NCBI GenBank assembly: GCA_949902595.1
Contig: CATLDC010000008.1
Location: 29,472-93,471 of the forward strand
Direction: 5' to 3'
DNA: 64,000 nt
From: an uncultured Candidatus Melainabacteria bacterium
GTDB lineage: Bacteria; Cyanobacteriota; Vampirovibrionia; Gastranaerophilales; Gastranaerophilaceae
Part shown: positions 25,577-31,281 of the stretch, piece by piece
Layout of the letters: each line of letters begins with the position of its first letter
Numbering within the stretch: position 1 is the stretch's first letter
Position numbers and translations under genes: made by a program
Notes under the pieces: model-generated
The model's input: only the letters and a program-made list of their open reading frames with translations
The model's database searches: none
Told to the model about the DNA's origin: nothing

Positions 25577-26371
25577 TTAATTTCCTCCTATGGTTTCTGC
25601 TACTGCTAATTCACAATCTTCACACAAGCCAGTAGTCAGCTCGTGTGAATTTAATAATGGGACACCGCAGCTCTTACATTTGCAATCATCAAATTCATCT
25701 GCAGTGTTGCTTCTATTCCAATAATTGTTGTATATGGGATATGCAGGTTTAGATTGAATTGATATTGTTTTAGTGCAATTGGATTTGATATCATTTTTTA
25801 CGAAGTTATAAATTTCATCTATTTCAGAATTTGTGATATCTTCTCCGGTTATATATAAGTCTATATTTTCGTGGTTGCTTTCAGAGATGTAATTTATAAG
25901 AGTAAAGCTTTGTTTTTTATTTACTATCATTGCCGGAAATTGTTTATATCCCCTTAGAGCACTCATATTTTTGTAATTGTCCCAATCTGTACCAGATGGG
26001 GTTGTTCCCATATCCACGTGCGAGTGCCAATCTAGTTCCCATTCCCCAAGCTCTTCTCTGGGAATGCTTTTTATAAACTCCAGAACTGCATCCTCATCAC
26101 ATTCTACATAAGCAGGTTTTACTTCCTGCTTTAGTATTTTGAAATCTGTTATTGTGCCATCTTGTATTCTGCCAAACCCGCTTATTTCATAATCGCCAAT
26201 TAAATTTATGTAACACATCAGCTTTATATATGCCCGTTTGGTGATATTGAGTTTTGCATATTTAGGTTTAGCGAATATGTTATAGATTACGTTTTTGCAT
26301 TCTTTTAAGCTGACAGGGATAGCGCTTGTTTCTGTTCTTGGGCTATCCCATCTGTTTTTCCACTTCTTCAT
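25577..26371 (-). CDS. JAMM/JAB-type metallopeptidase with C-terminal zinc ribbon
   Basis: The 264-residue protein has a complete JAMM site: Glu62 (YEISGFGRI), then WHSHVDMGTTPSGTD giving His116, His118, Ser126 and Asp129 with the exact HxHx10D spacing. The C-terminus has a zinc ribbon (C232, C235, C250, C253), as in some deubiquitinase-like regulators. JAMM peptidases cleave isopeptide or peptide bonds next to ubiquitin-like proteins, so removal of the neighbouring Ubl from targets is the likely role. It is the first gene of the cassette, has its own strong ribosome-binding site (AAAGGACT), and follows a terminator. Confidence 0.88.
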   Translation of the reverse strand: MKKWKNRWDSPRTETSAIPVSLKECKNVIYNIFAKPKYAKLNITKRAYIKLMCYINLIGDYEISGFGRIQDGTITDFKILKQEVKPAYVECDEDAVLEFIKSIPREELGEWELDWHSHVDMGTTPSGTDWDNYKNMSALRGYKQFPAMIVNKKQSFTLINYISESNHENIDLYITGEDITNSEIDEIYNFVKNDIKSNCTKTISIQSKPAYPIYNNYWNRSNTADEFDDCKCKSCGVPLLNSHELTTGLCEDCELAVAETIGGN

Positions 26372-26384
26372 TTGAGTCCTTTCT

Positions 26385-26416
26385 TTTTAAAATAAAGAGC
26401 TGCTATTCCTAGCAGC
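26385..26416 (-). terminator. Intrinsic terminator upstream of the JAMM gene
   Basis: On the minus strand GCTGCTA, loop GGAA, TAGCAGC is followed by TCTTTATTTT. It ends the transcription unit of the gene at 26444-26818, so the cassette needs read-through or its own promoter, which I could not identify. Confidence 0.75.
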
Positions 26417-26443
26417 CCCTTATTTTGTTTGTTAATCCAGTAC

Positions 26444-26818
26444 TTATGCAGCTTTTCTGCTTCGTTTCTTTGGTTTTACATCTGCTTCCAGAGCTTCTTT
26501 TTCGGCTAACTCTTTTTCCAGGTTTTTCTTTACACCTTCTGCGTATTTAGGATATGGAATATTTTCTTCATTTAGACCTTCTATACCTAAATCACAAGCT
26601 GTTTCTACAGTGTCACCTAGTTTGAAATCAACAATGTATTCTTTTTTCTTGAAGTAGCTTAGAATACCTTTCCATTCTCTTACGTGAATGTTTGTGATTA
26701 CAAACTTGTCTGATTTGCCGGATTCTAAAAATCCTCTGTAGATTTGACCGTAAGCGTACTTGAATACGTCAAATTTTCTACCGTTGTTTTGTTGTGTGTT
26801 TTGTTCTGTTGTTGTCAT
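26444..26818 (-). CDS. Hypothetical protein with MTTxEQNT leader (paralog of 29055-29441)
   Basis: The start at 26818 (MTTTEQNTQQNNGRKFDVF) has AAAGGAAGG upstream; a longer frame from 26881 lacks such support. The 124-residue protein has a disordered N-terminus, a middle with IVDFKLGDTVETA, and a Lys/Arg-rich tail (KPKKRSRKAA). Its first 35 residues resemble those of the 128-residue protein at 29055. Both genes have strong ribosome-binding sites and their own terminators, suggesting high expression. The basic tail suggests DNA or RNA binding. No family is recognised. Confidence 0.75.
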   Translation of the reverse strand: MTTTEQNTQQNNGRKFDVFKYAYGQIYRGFLESGKSDKFVITNIHVREWKGILSYFKKKEYIVDFKLGDTVETACDLGIEGLNEENIPYPKYAEGVKKNLEKELAEKEALEADVKPKKRSRKAA

Positions 26819-26890
26819 AGTTGACCTTCCTTTCTTGTTGTTGTGTTGTAATAACTCTAATATTGCCGATAGAATGTTCATAATTGCCTC

Positions 26891-27037
26891 CTATTCTTCT
26901 AAGTATTCTATTGGTATTAATTCTTCTATCGCTATTTGATTATGTAATTTTTGTTCTTGCGCATTGCGTCTATCTACTGATATCTGAATTATCAGTAACA
27001 GGTTTGTTATTATCAAAGCAATTATTAGTTTTTTCAT
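26891..27037 (-). CDS. Small membrane protein (48 aa)
   Basis: The frame begins MKKLIIALIITNLLLIIQIS, one membrane helix after two Lys, followed by a charged tail (DRRNAQEQKLHNQ). GAAGGA precedes the ATG. It overlaps the 3' part of the next upstream gene by 68 bases in another frame. A phage membrane or inner-face protein is possible. Confidence 0.55.
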   Translation of the reverse strand: MKKLIIALIITNLLLIIQISVDRRNAQEQKLHNQIAIEELIPIEYLEE

Positions 27038-27236
27038 TCTTCATTCCTTCGTCTTTTAAAGTTGGATGCCACCCGTTTCTTGTATAGTATTTTTTATCAT
27101 ATTCAATCTTATGTTTTGTATATTCTTTATCGGAAATATTCATTACATCTATATTGTTTTCTATGCAATAAAGCGCAAAGCCTATTGCATCTTTTGACAT
27201 ACTTCCTTTGTTGCAATAAAAGTTTAATTTAGACAT
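26970..27236 (-). CDS. Hypothetical phage protein
   Basis: The 88-residue protein begins MSKLNFYCNKGSMSKDAIGFALYCIENNIDVMN and continues with Lys/Tyr-rich sequence (DKKYYTRNGWHPTL). The polar C-terminal segment overlaps the small membrane-protein gene and may be shortened by selection on both frames. The function is unknown. Confidence 0.6.
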   Translation of the reverse strand: MSKLNFYCNKGSMSKDAIGFALYCIENNIDVMNISDKEYTKHKIEYDKKYYTRNGWHPTLKDEGMKNEKTNNCFDNNKPVTDNSDISR

Positions 27237-27262
27237 TACTCTCCTTTATTCTATTAGTTTAT

Positions 27263-27496
27263 TTAATAGTTGTCTCGCGTTACTATATAGTCTAATTTGT
27301 CTACGATATTATTTACGTCTTCGCCTGTTAATCTGCCTATCGCATATAATAGGGATATTAGTTTGTTATATGCCCTTGCACCATCTACTGTGCGATATTC
27401 AGGAATATCATCAATAATTTTTGCTCTTTTAAGAAATGCCTTTTTGCTTTTAGGTAAGAATTTGTATCTTTTGAGGATGTCTTCAAGTGTAATCAT
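27263..27496 (-). CDS. Hypothetical small phage protein
   Basis: The 77-residue basic protein begins MITLEDILKRYKFLPKSKKAFLKRAKIID and ends with helices (GARAYNKLISLLYAIGRLTGEDVNNIVDKL). It starts 1 base after the stop of the gene at 27498-27632, so the two are coupled. No family is recognised. Confidence 0.65.
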   Translation of the reverse strand: MITLEDILKRYKFLPKSKKAFLKRAKIIDDIPEYRTVDGARAYNKLISLLYAIGRLTGEDVNNIVDKLDYIVTRDNY

Positions 27497-27497
27497 A

Positions 27498-27632
27498 TTA
27501 ATTCTCCATTTTGTAAACTACTTTTATGTCTGTATTGTGTATTATCCATTTCGCTAGCTCCGGTTCTATTTCATATTTCTTGTCGCCTAGAACTAAGGTG
27601 CGTTTCCCAAATTCACAGATTAGTTTGTTCAT
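27498..27632 (-). CDS. Small phage protein (44 aa)
   Basis: The frame begins MNKLICEFGKRTLVLGDKKYEIE and ends with VVYKMEN; GAGGTGAAAA precedes the ATG. It looks like two beta strands plus a helix. The good ribosome-binding site and tight packing with the next gene support coding. Confidence 0.55.
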   Translation of the reverse strand: MNKLICEFGKRTLVLGDKKYEIEPELAKWIIHNTDIKVVYKMEN

Positions 27633-27661
27633 TTTTCACCTCATTGATTATTGACAAAATT

Positions 27662-28150
27662 TCATAACATATTCCAGTTGCTTGATACCTTGTCATATAC
27701 TTCTTTTGCAATTCCCTCAATCTTTTTTAACGCTTGTTTATAGCATTCGTTTTCCTTTGAAAATTTCAGCCATTCATTTTGATGATAAAGTCTTGCTTGA
27801 AGTTCACAAGCAAATTTATCTTCTAAATTACACAATGCAGTTGATTTGCTTATGGACTCTTGTTCTTGTGCTTTAAGTTTATTCTGCAAACTTTCATTTT
27901 GCTCTACAATCTTATTATGTTGCTCAACGATACGTTCATAATGTGCTTTATAATCTTTTAATTGCTCGTTTGTGTCATACCAATCTGCTCTTAGCTTTTC
28001 GCATTCTAATTCTTTTGTTTCTAAGATTTCTTTTAAAGCTTTAATAATATTGAATGCTTGTTTTTCTTCGTCATATCCACAAAAATCACCTAGCATCCTA
28101 GGTTCAACAAGTTCAAATAAATCTTCATACAATTTATTGTTTTCTGTCAT
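27662..28150 (-). CDS. Coiled-coil phage protein, unknown function
   Basis: The 162-residue protein has a short N-terminal domain (YEDLFELVEPRMLGDFCGYD) and then a long coiled coil (about 40-130) with heptad leucines (LKEILETKELECEKLRADW, VEQNESLQNKLKAQEQES). AAAGGAGAT precedes the ATG. Coiled-coil early proteins of this size are common in phages without a known function. Confidence 0.7.
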   Translation of the reverse strand: MTENNKLYEDLFELVEPRMLGDFCGYDEEKQAFNIIKALKEILETKELECEKLRADWYDTNEQLKDYKAHYERIVEQHNKIVEQNESLQNKLKAQEQESISKSTALCNLEDKFACELQARLYHQNEWLKFSKENECYKQALKKIEGIAKEVYDKVSSNWNML

Positions 28151-28216
28151 ATTTATCTCCTTTACTGTTCTTTACATTTCTTGATTTCATATTTTCAAAT
28201 GTGATACAATTACGAT

Positions 28217-28350
28217 ACTTCCCAGCTCGGGTCTTTAGATTCAAGAGTTAGAGCTTAGATGGGGATTAAAACTTGGTTTTAAGTTTTTGCGTAGTCCTTA
28301 TAACGAAGCAAAAACATCAAAAGCTTTAGAACAAGAGACTAAAGCGACCA
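28217..28350 (+). ncRNA. Candidate structured non-coding RNA
   Basis: There is no ORF here. A candidate plus-strand promoter lies just upstream (TTGATT 28181-28186, 18 bp, TACAAT 28205-28210). Nested pairings cover the region: a closing helix GGTCTTTAG (28230-28238) with CTAAAGCGACC (28339-28349), and inner hairpins TTAAAAC/GTTTTAA (28266-28282) and GTTTTTGC/GCAAAAAC (28283-28315). GCTTTAG/CTAAAGC (28323-28345) competes with the closing helix and could act as a switch. A leader on the minus strand is also possible. No known RNA family is recognised. Confidence 0.42.
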
Positions 28351-28383
28351 AAAGAAAAGCAGGTGCTCGTGGAAGCAACCTGC
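28349..28383 (-). terminator. Intrinsic terminator after the gene at 28394-29011
   Basis: On the minus strand GCAGGTTGCT pairs with AGCACCTGC across loop TCCACG (one bulge), followed by TTTTCTTTT. It lies 11 bases after the stop codon. Confidence 0.65.
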
Positions 28384-28393
28384 AGAAATCTAT

Positions 28394-29011
28394 TTAATAG
28401 GCATAACCTAATTTACTATATCCATCTGAATACTCTTGGTTTTCTATTTCTGATTCTAAAAATTCTTGGTATTTCTCTTCTATTAGTTCTGATACTGCTT
28501 TTGATTTTGTTTCTATATATTTAGCAAAGTCTGAATAGTTCTCAAAACCTAGCTTTTGCAAGAATATTTCAAATGTACAGCTATCAGACTTTTCAAGATA
28601 TTCATTATCTATGCCAAAGCGTTTATAATCAAAGTTCGGACACTCCAATTCAGCTCGATATTTATCATTAGTTGCTAATGATTTTTGTACTACGCTTAGA
28701 TGGTCAAATTCGTGTTTTCTTTGATATTTCTTTATTCTGTATTCTTCCTTCTCATAGGCAGGTGCTATGAATTCTGAGGCTGGATTTAAGTCCTTATAAT
28801 AGATTACATATTCTCGAAGACCATTATTATAGTCTGAGGTCACTTTTGATATCTTAAAAGCTTTTGCTTTCATTGTTATCCAGGTTATTATCTTCTCCGG
28901 GTAATATCCTCTGAGTTTGAATGAGTCATTTGATTCATTACCTCTAAGTTTTTGGCTTTCATTATATACAATTTGATTTCTTATAATGTTAAAAATATTT
29001 GCTTGTTTCAT
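28394..29011 (-). CDS. Hypothetical phage early protein (205 aa)
   Basis: The 205-residue protein begins MKQANIFNIIRNQIVYNESQ and is helical with a basic middle (YRIKKYQRKHEFDHL) and an acidic C-terminus (EKYQEFLESEIENQEYSDG). AAAGGAATAG precedes the ATG. It has its own terminator and is the second gene of the leftward arm counted from the divergence region, a position often taken by host-takeover or anti-defence genes. I recognise no family. Confidence 0.72.
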   Translation of the reverse strand: MKQANIFNIIRNQIVYNESQKLRGNESNDSFKLRGYYPEKIITWITMKAKAFKISKVTSDYNNGLREYVIYYKDLNPASEFIAPAYEKEEYRIKKYQRKHEFDHLSVVQKSLATNDKYRAELECPNFDYKRFGIDNEYLEKSDSCTFEIFLQKLGFENYSDFAKYIETKSKAVSELIEEKYQEFLESEIENQEYSDGYSKLGYAY

Positions 29012-29035
29012 AGTCTATTCCTTTCTTTTTATGTC

Positions 29036-29069
29036 ATAACAATAAAGCCCCGGCTTATGCCAGAGCTTT
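29036..29069 (-). terminator. Intrinsic terminator overlapping a stop codon
   Basis: On the minus strand AAAGCTCTGGC, loop ATAA, GCCGGGGCTTT (11 bp with two G-T pairs) is followed by ATTGTTA. The loop contains the TAA stop of the gene at 29055. Confidence 0.72.
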
Positions 29070-29441
29070 CGTTACAGATTTAACTGCCTTTGCTATATCA
29101 AAACTGTTGAATACTTTGTATTCTTTGCCTTGTCTTGTTTTCGCTTTTGCTTCTATGTTCAAATCCTTTATCTTTACTATCGTTAGAACTCGACCATATT
29201 CGTCTATCTCGGATTTCCATTCTACAAACTTCATTGCCCCGACTTTATAAAAGTAAGCACTCTTCTGATTGTCAAAGAATTTTACCTTAACCTCTAACTC
29301 CTCTGTGCCCTTACCTGCGAATAGATTCTCATAGTAAGCTTTCAATACCTGAAATTTGAAAAAATCAAAGTAATTGAATTCCTTTGCGTTAGCCGGTGCA
29401 TTTGCACTACGGCTTTTTGTGTTTTGTTCTGCTGTTGTCAT
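29055..29441 (-). CDS. First leftward early gene, MTTxEQNT-leader protein
   Basis: The start at 29441 (MTTAEQNTKSRSANAPANA) is chosen for its AGAGG ribosome-binding site; a frame start nine codons upstream lacks one. The 128-residue protein has a disordered N-terminus, an aromatic helix (FNYFDFFKFQVLKAYYEN) and a beta-rich half (EELEVKVKFFDNQKSAYFYK, VLTIVKIKDLNIEAKAK). It resembles the protein at 26444-26818 in leader and size. As the first gene after the divergence region with its own terminator, it is probably abundant early. The function is unknown. Confidence 0.75.
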   Translation of the reverse strand: MTTAEQNTKSRSANAPANAKEFNYFDFFKFQVLKAYYENLFAGKGTEELEVKVKFFDNQKSAYFYKVGAMKFVEWKSEIDEYGRVLTIVKIKDLNIEAKAKTRQGKEYKVFNSFDIAKAVKSVTKALA

Positions 29442-29549
29442 AATTAAACCTCTTTCTGTGCTTCGCACGCTTATGTAATACTGAAAAGTCCGATTTGTCT
29501 TATCTTGCTAGGTTAAGTAGCTAGTTTTTTCCCAACCAGATAACGAACA

Positions 29550-29596
29550 AAGCCAGGTCTTCACATTAGTTGAGACCTGGCTTATTGCATTTTTTG
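29550..29596 (+). terminator. Strong intrinsic terminator (plus-strand orientation)
   Basis: AAGCCAGGTCT (29550-29560) pairs perfectly with AGACCTGGCTT (29573-29583), followed by ATTGCATTTTTT. It faces the leftward early genes and seems to insulate them from rightward transcription. The T tract is on the plus strand only. Confidence 0.75.
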
Positions 29597-29639
29597 TTTA
29601 TTTGTTATTAGTTAGTTATATTTATATCTATATTTCATA

Positions 29640-30060
29640 TTCTTGTTCTATTTATTCTTATTCGGGCAAATTGTGTTGAAGCAGTTGGTATGAGCTTGAA
29701 AGAGGTTTTTGGAAGAGAGAGTGAAGGTGGAAGTCAAACTTACACCAGTCTTTCACACAACGCAGAAGCCTGTTCAAGCCGTGGTCAGACCTTGCCATGG
29801 TAAACATTACCTGGATTTGATTTAACATGGCTTAACGGGCGTTCTATAGGCTCTAGCGAGCGAAGTCTATCCGCCTTATCCTGCAAAGAGATGTGTAGTA
29901 GTGTAGCAAGACAAGGATAGGCGAGCGAAGCGGGTAAGAAAGAAGCGCTAAGTAAACGCGCAAGGAGCGAGCGGCAAGGATGGCTATAAGTAAACAAGGG
30001 GAGAGGGGGACAAGCGAGCGACTAACAAAGAAGAACTATCCCCCTAACACCACCACTATT
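29640..30060 (+). other. Structured GC-rich non-coding region at the early/late divergence
   Basis: This stretch has no convincing ORF and is clearly richer in G+C than its flanks. Several hairpins are visible: GTGAA-GGTG-G-AAGT/ACTT-A-CACC/TTCAC (29721-29756), CCATG(G)TAAA/TTTA(A)CATGG (29796-29830), GCTC-TAGC-GAGC, and AGGGGGA/TCCCCCT (30004-30045). GCGAGCG occurs four times (29856, 29921, 29967, 30014), the last three 46-47 bp apart. It could be a large structured RNA or an iteron-type replication origin; the sequence does not decide. The strand shown is arbitrary. Confidence 0.45.
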
Positions 30061-30071
30061 TTCTAACGCAC

Positions 30072-30101
30072 AAAAAAATACTTCCCTGTTAGAGAAGTAT
30101 T
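30072..30101 (-). terminator. Intrinsic terminator (minus strand) in the divergence region
   Basis: On the minus strand AATACTTC, loop of nine, GAAGTATT continues into seven T. It lies about 45 bases downstream of a strong minus-strand promoter, so most early transcripts would stop here unless antitermination occurs. Confidence 0.7.
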
Positions 30102-30152
30102 AGTATTATAGAAACAAATCAGCATGTAATCTTAAATGGTTATTATATCTAT

Positions 30153-30193
30153 ATTATAGCACTTTTTGTATACCTTTTAAAGCATATTATAGA
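30153..30193. promoter_or_regulatory. Overlapping divergent promoters (early left, late right)
   Basis: Minus strand: TTTAAA (30181-30176), 17 bp, then TATAAT (30158-30153) preceded by TG as an extended -10, start near 30146. Plus strand: TTGTAT (30166-30171), 16 bp, TATAGA (30188-30193), start near 30200 toward the late genes. The two overlap, so polymerase should occupy one at a time. The plus-strand match is weaker. Confidence 0.5.
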
Positions 30194-30323
30194 ATACATT
30201 TACTCTTCTTCATACTCAAATTGACCTTATTTATAAAATAATCAAAAATAAAAATATAGGTTCGGACATTCCGGTAGTAAATGATACAAAAGAAGCTGAC
30301 GAACACAGGAAGGGAATATTGTC

Positions 30324-30716
30324 TTGTTAGTGCATTGCAATAGTAAATTTAAACCTTATGTTACCTGGTTCCTCTTTGCTTCTAAAAGCTTTTACAATAG
30401 GAGTATCGAATTTGGTTTTTGTCCGCACTGCAACAAGGATATTGCTTGCTTGGTCGAATTTAGAAAGGCAGATGACACAAAGTTTGTTAAATATGTTAAA
30501 AACAAAGATGTCAATAAACTAAGAGAGCAATACAGGAATGAAATTGACTACAAAAGTACTGATTTAATTGTTAGTAAAGGCGCTCCATACAGATGGGTGT
30601 ATGGGCTCAACCAGCAAAAAATTGACAAAAAGACCGGAGAAATTACTTATAGGCAAACTGCATGTGATTTTTACGGGAATAAAGAAGTAATAAAAGACTA
30701 TAAACAGGCAGAGTAA
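30324..30716 (+). CDS. Hypothetical late-arm leader protein with CxxC
   Basis: The frame begins with TTG 30324 after AGGAAGGG. The 130-residue protein has a CPHC knuckle (GFCPHCNKDIACLVEF), an early Cys and a later TACDF, and a mixed alpha/beta C-terminus (RWVYGLNQQKIDKKTGEI). It is the first gene of the rightward arm, upstream of terminase. A regulatory or DNA-binding role is possible but not shown. A GTG two codons downstream is an alternative start. Confidence 0.65.
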   Translation: MLVHCNSKFKPYVTWFLFASKSFYNRSIEFGFCPHCNKDIACLVEFRKADDTKFVKYVKNKDVNKLREQYRNEIDYKSTDLIVSKGAPYRWVYGLNQQKIDKKTGEITYRQTACDFYGNKEVIKDYKQAE

Positions 30717-30777
30717 ACACTATCTTGAATTTTCACCTTTCTCTCTTGACAAACCCTCTCTGCCTTTTTCTTATTCT

Positions 30778-31281
30778 ATGGCAAATAAAAAAGAAAAACG
30801 CAAACCTCTTGCTAAAGACTGGGACAAAGTCCGAATGATGTGGCTTAGAAACGAGGAGCTGGATTACATTCTGGCTTCGTTTCCTGATGTTGCTTTTACA
30901 AAGAACTCTATAGTTCAAAAGATGTCTAAAGAAGGACTTACTGCAAAAAGAAGAGCCATACAAGAAAGGGCTATTGATGATGCAGCAAGGATTGCGGAAA
31001 AAGACAAGCTATATGTCAACACTCTTTGTATTGACCTATACAATAAAGGTGCAGATATTATTCAGTCCATTTTAGGACAATACAGTCAGGAATTAATCAG
31101 CGGTAATGTTACTAAAGGACAAGCTCGTGCAACTGCTTATAACGTGGATATGCTTATGTCAGGTTTGACTAAAATACAAAAAGGTCTAAGAGTTGCATAC
31201 GGAGTAGATGATAAAGGCAATCTGTATGAAAAAGAACCGGAAGTTATGATTATAGAAGGGTTTAGCCAAGATAAAATCTGA
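30778..31281 (+). CDS. terS: Terminase small subunit (probable)
   Basis: The 167-residue protein has an N-terminal HTH region (DWDKVRMMWLRNEELDYILASFPDVAFTKNSIVQKMSKEG), then a helical oligomerisation segment (about 70-135) and a short acidic tail. This fits TerS, which recognises phage DNA and presents it to TerL. Its stop overlaps the portal start (TGATG), the usual gene order. No Shine-Dalgarno sequence is visible before ATG 30778. Unusually, terL is 24 kb away. Confidence 0.75.
   Translation: MANKKEKRKPLAKDWDKVRMMWLRNEELDYILASFPDVAFTKNSIVQKMSKEGLTAKRRAIQERAIDDAARIAEKDKLYVNTLCIDLYNKGADIIQSILGQYSQELISGNVTKGQARATAYNVDMLMSGLTKIQKGLRVAYGVDDKGNLYEKEPEVMIIEGFSQDKI

Noticed and set aside
29785..29997. 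70-codon minus-strand frame in the divergence region
   Set aside because: Biased Leu/Ser/Ala composition, no ribosome-binding site and strong overlap with the hairpins point to non-coding DNA.
28149..30320. Possible CRISPR array or tRNA cluster
   Set aside because: No regularly spaced identical repeats with unique spacers and no cloverleaf were found.
30746..30776. TTGACA before terS as a late promoter
   Set aside because: No -10 box stands at an acceptable distance; TATTCT is 19-20 bp away and touches the start codon.
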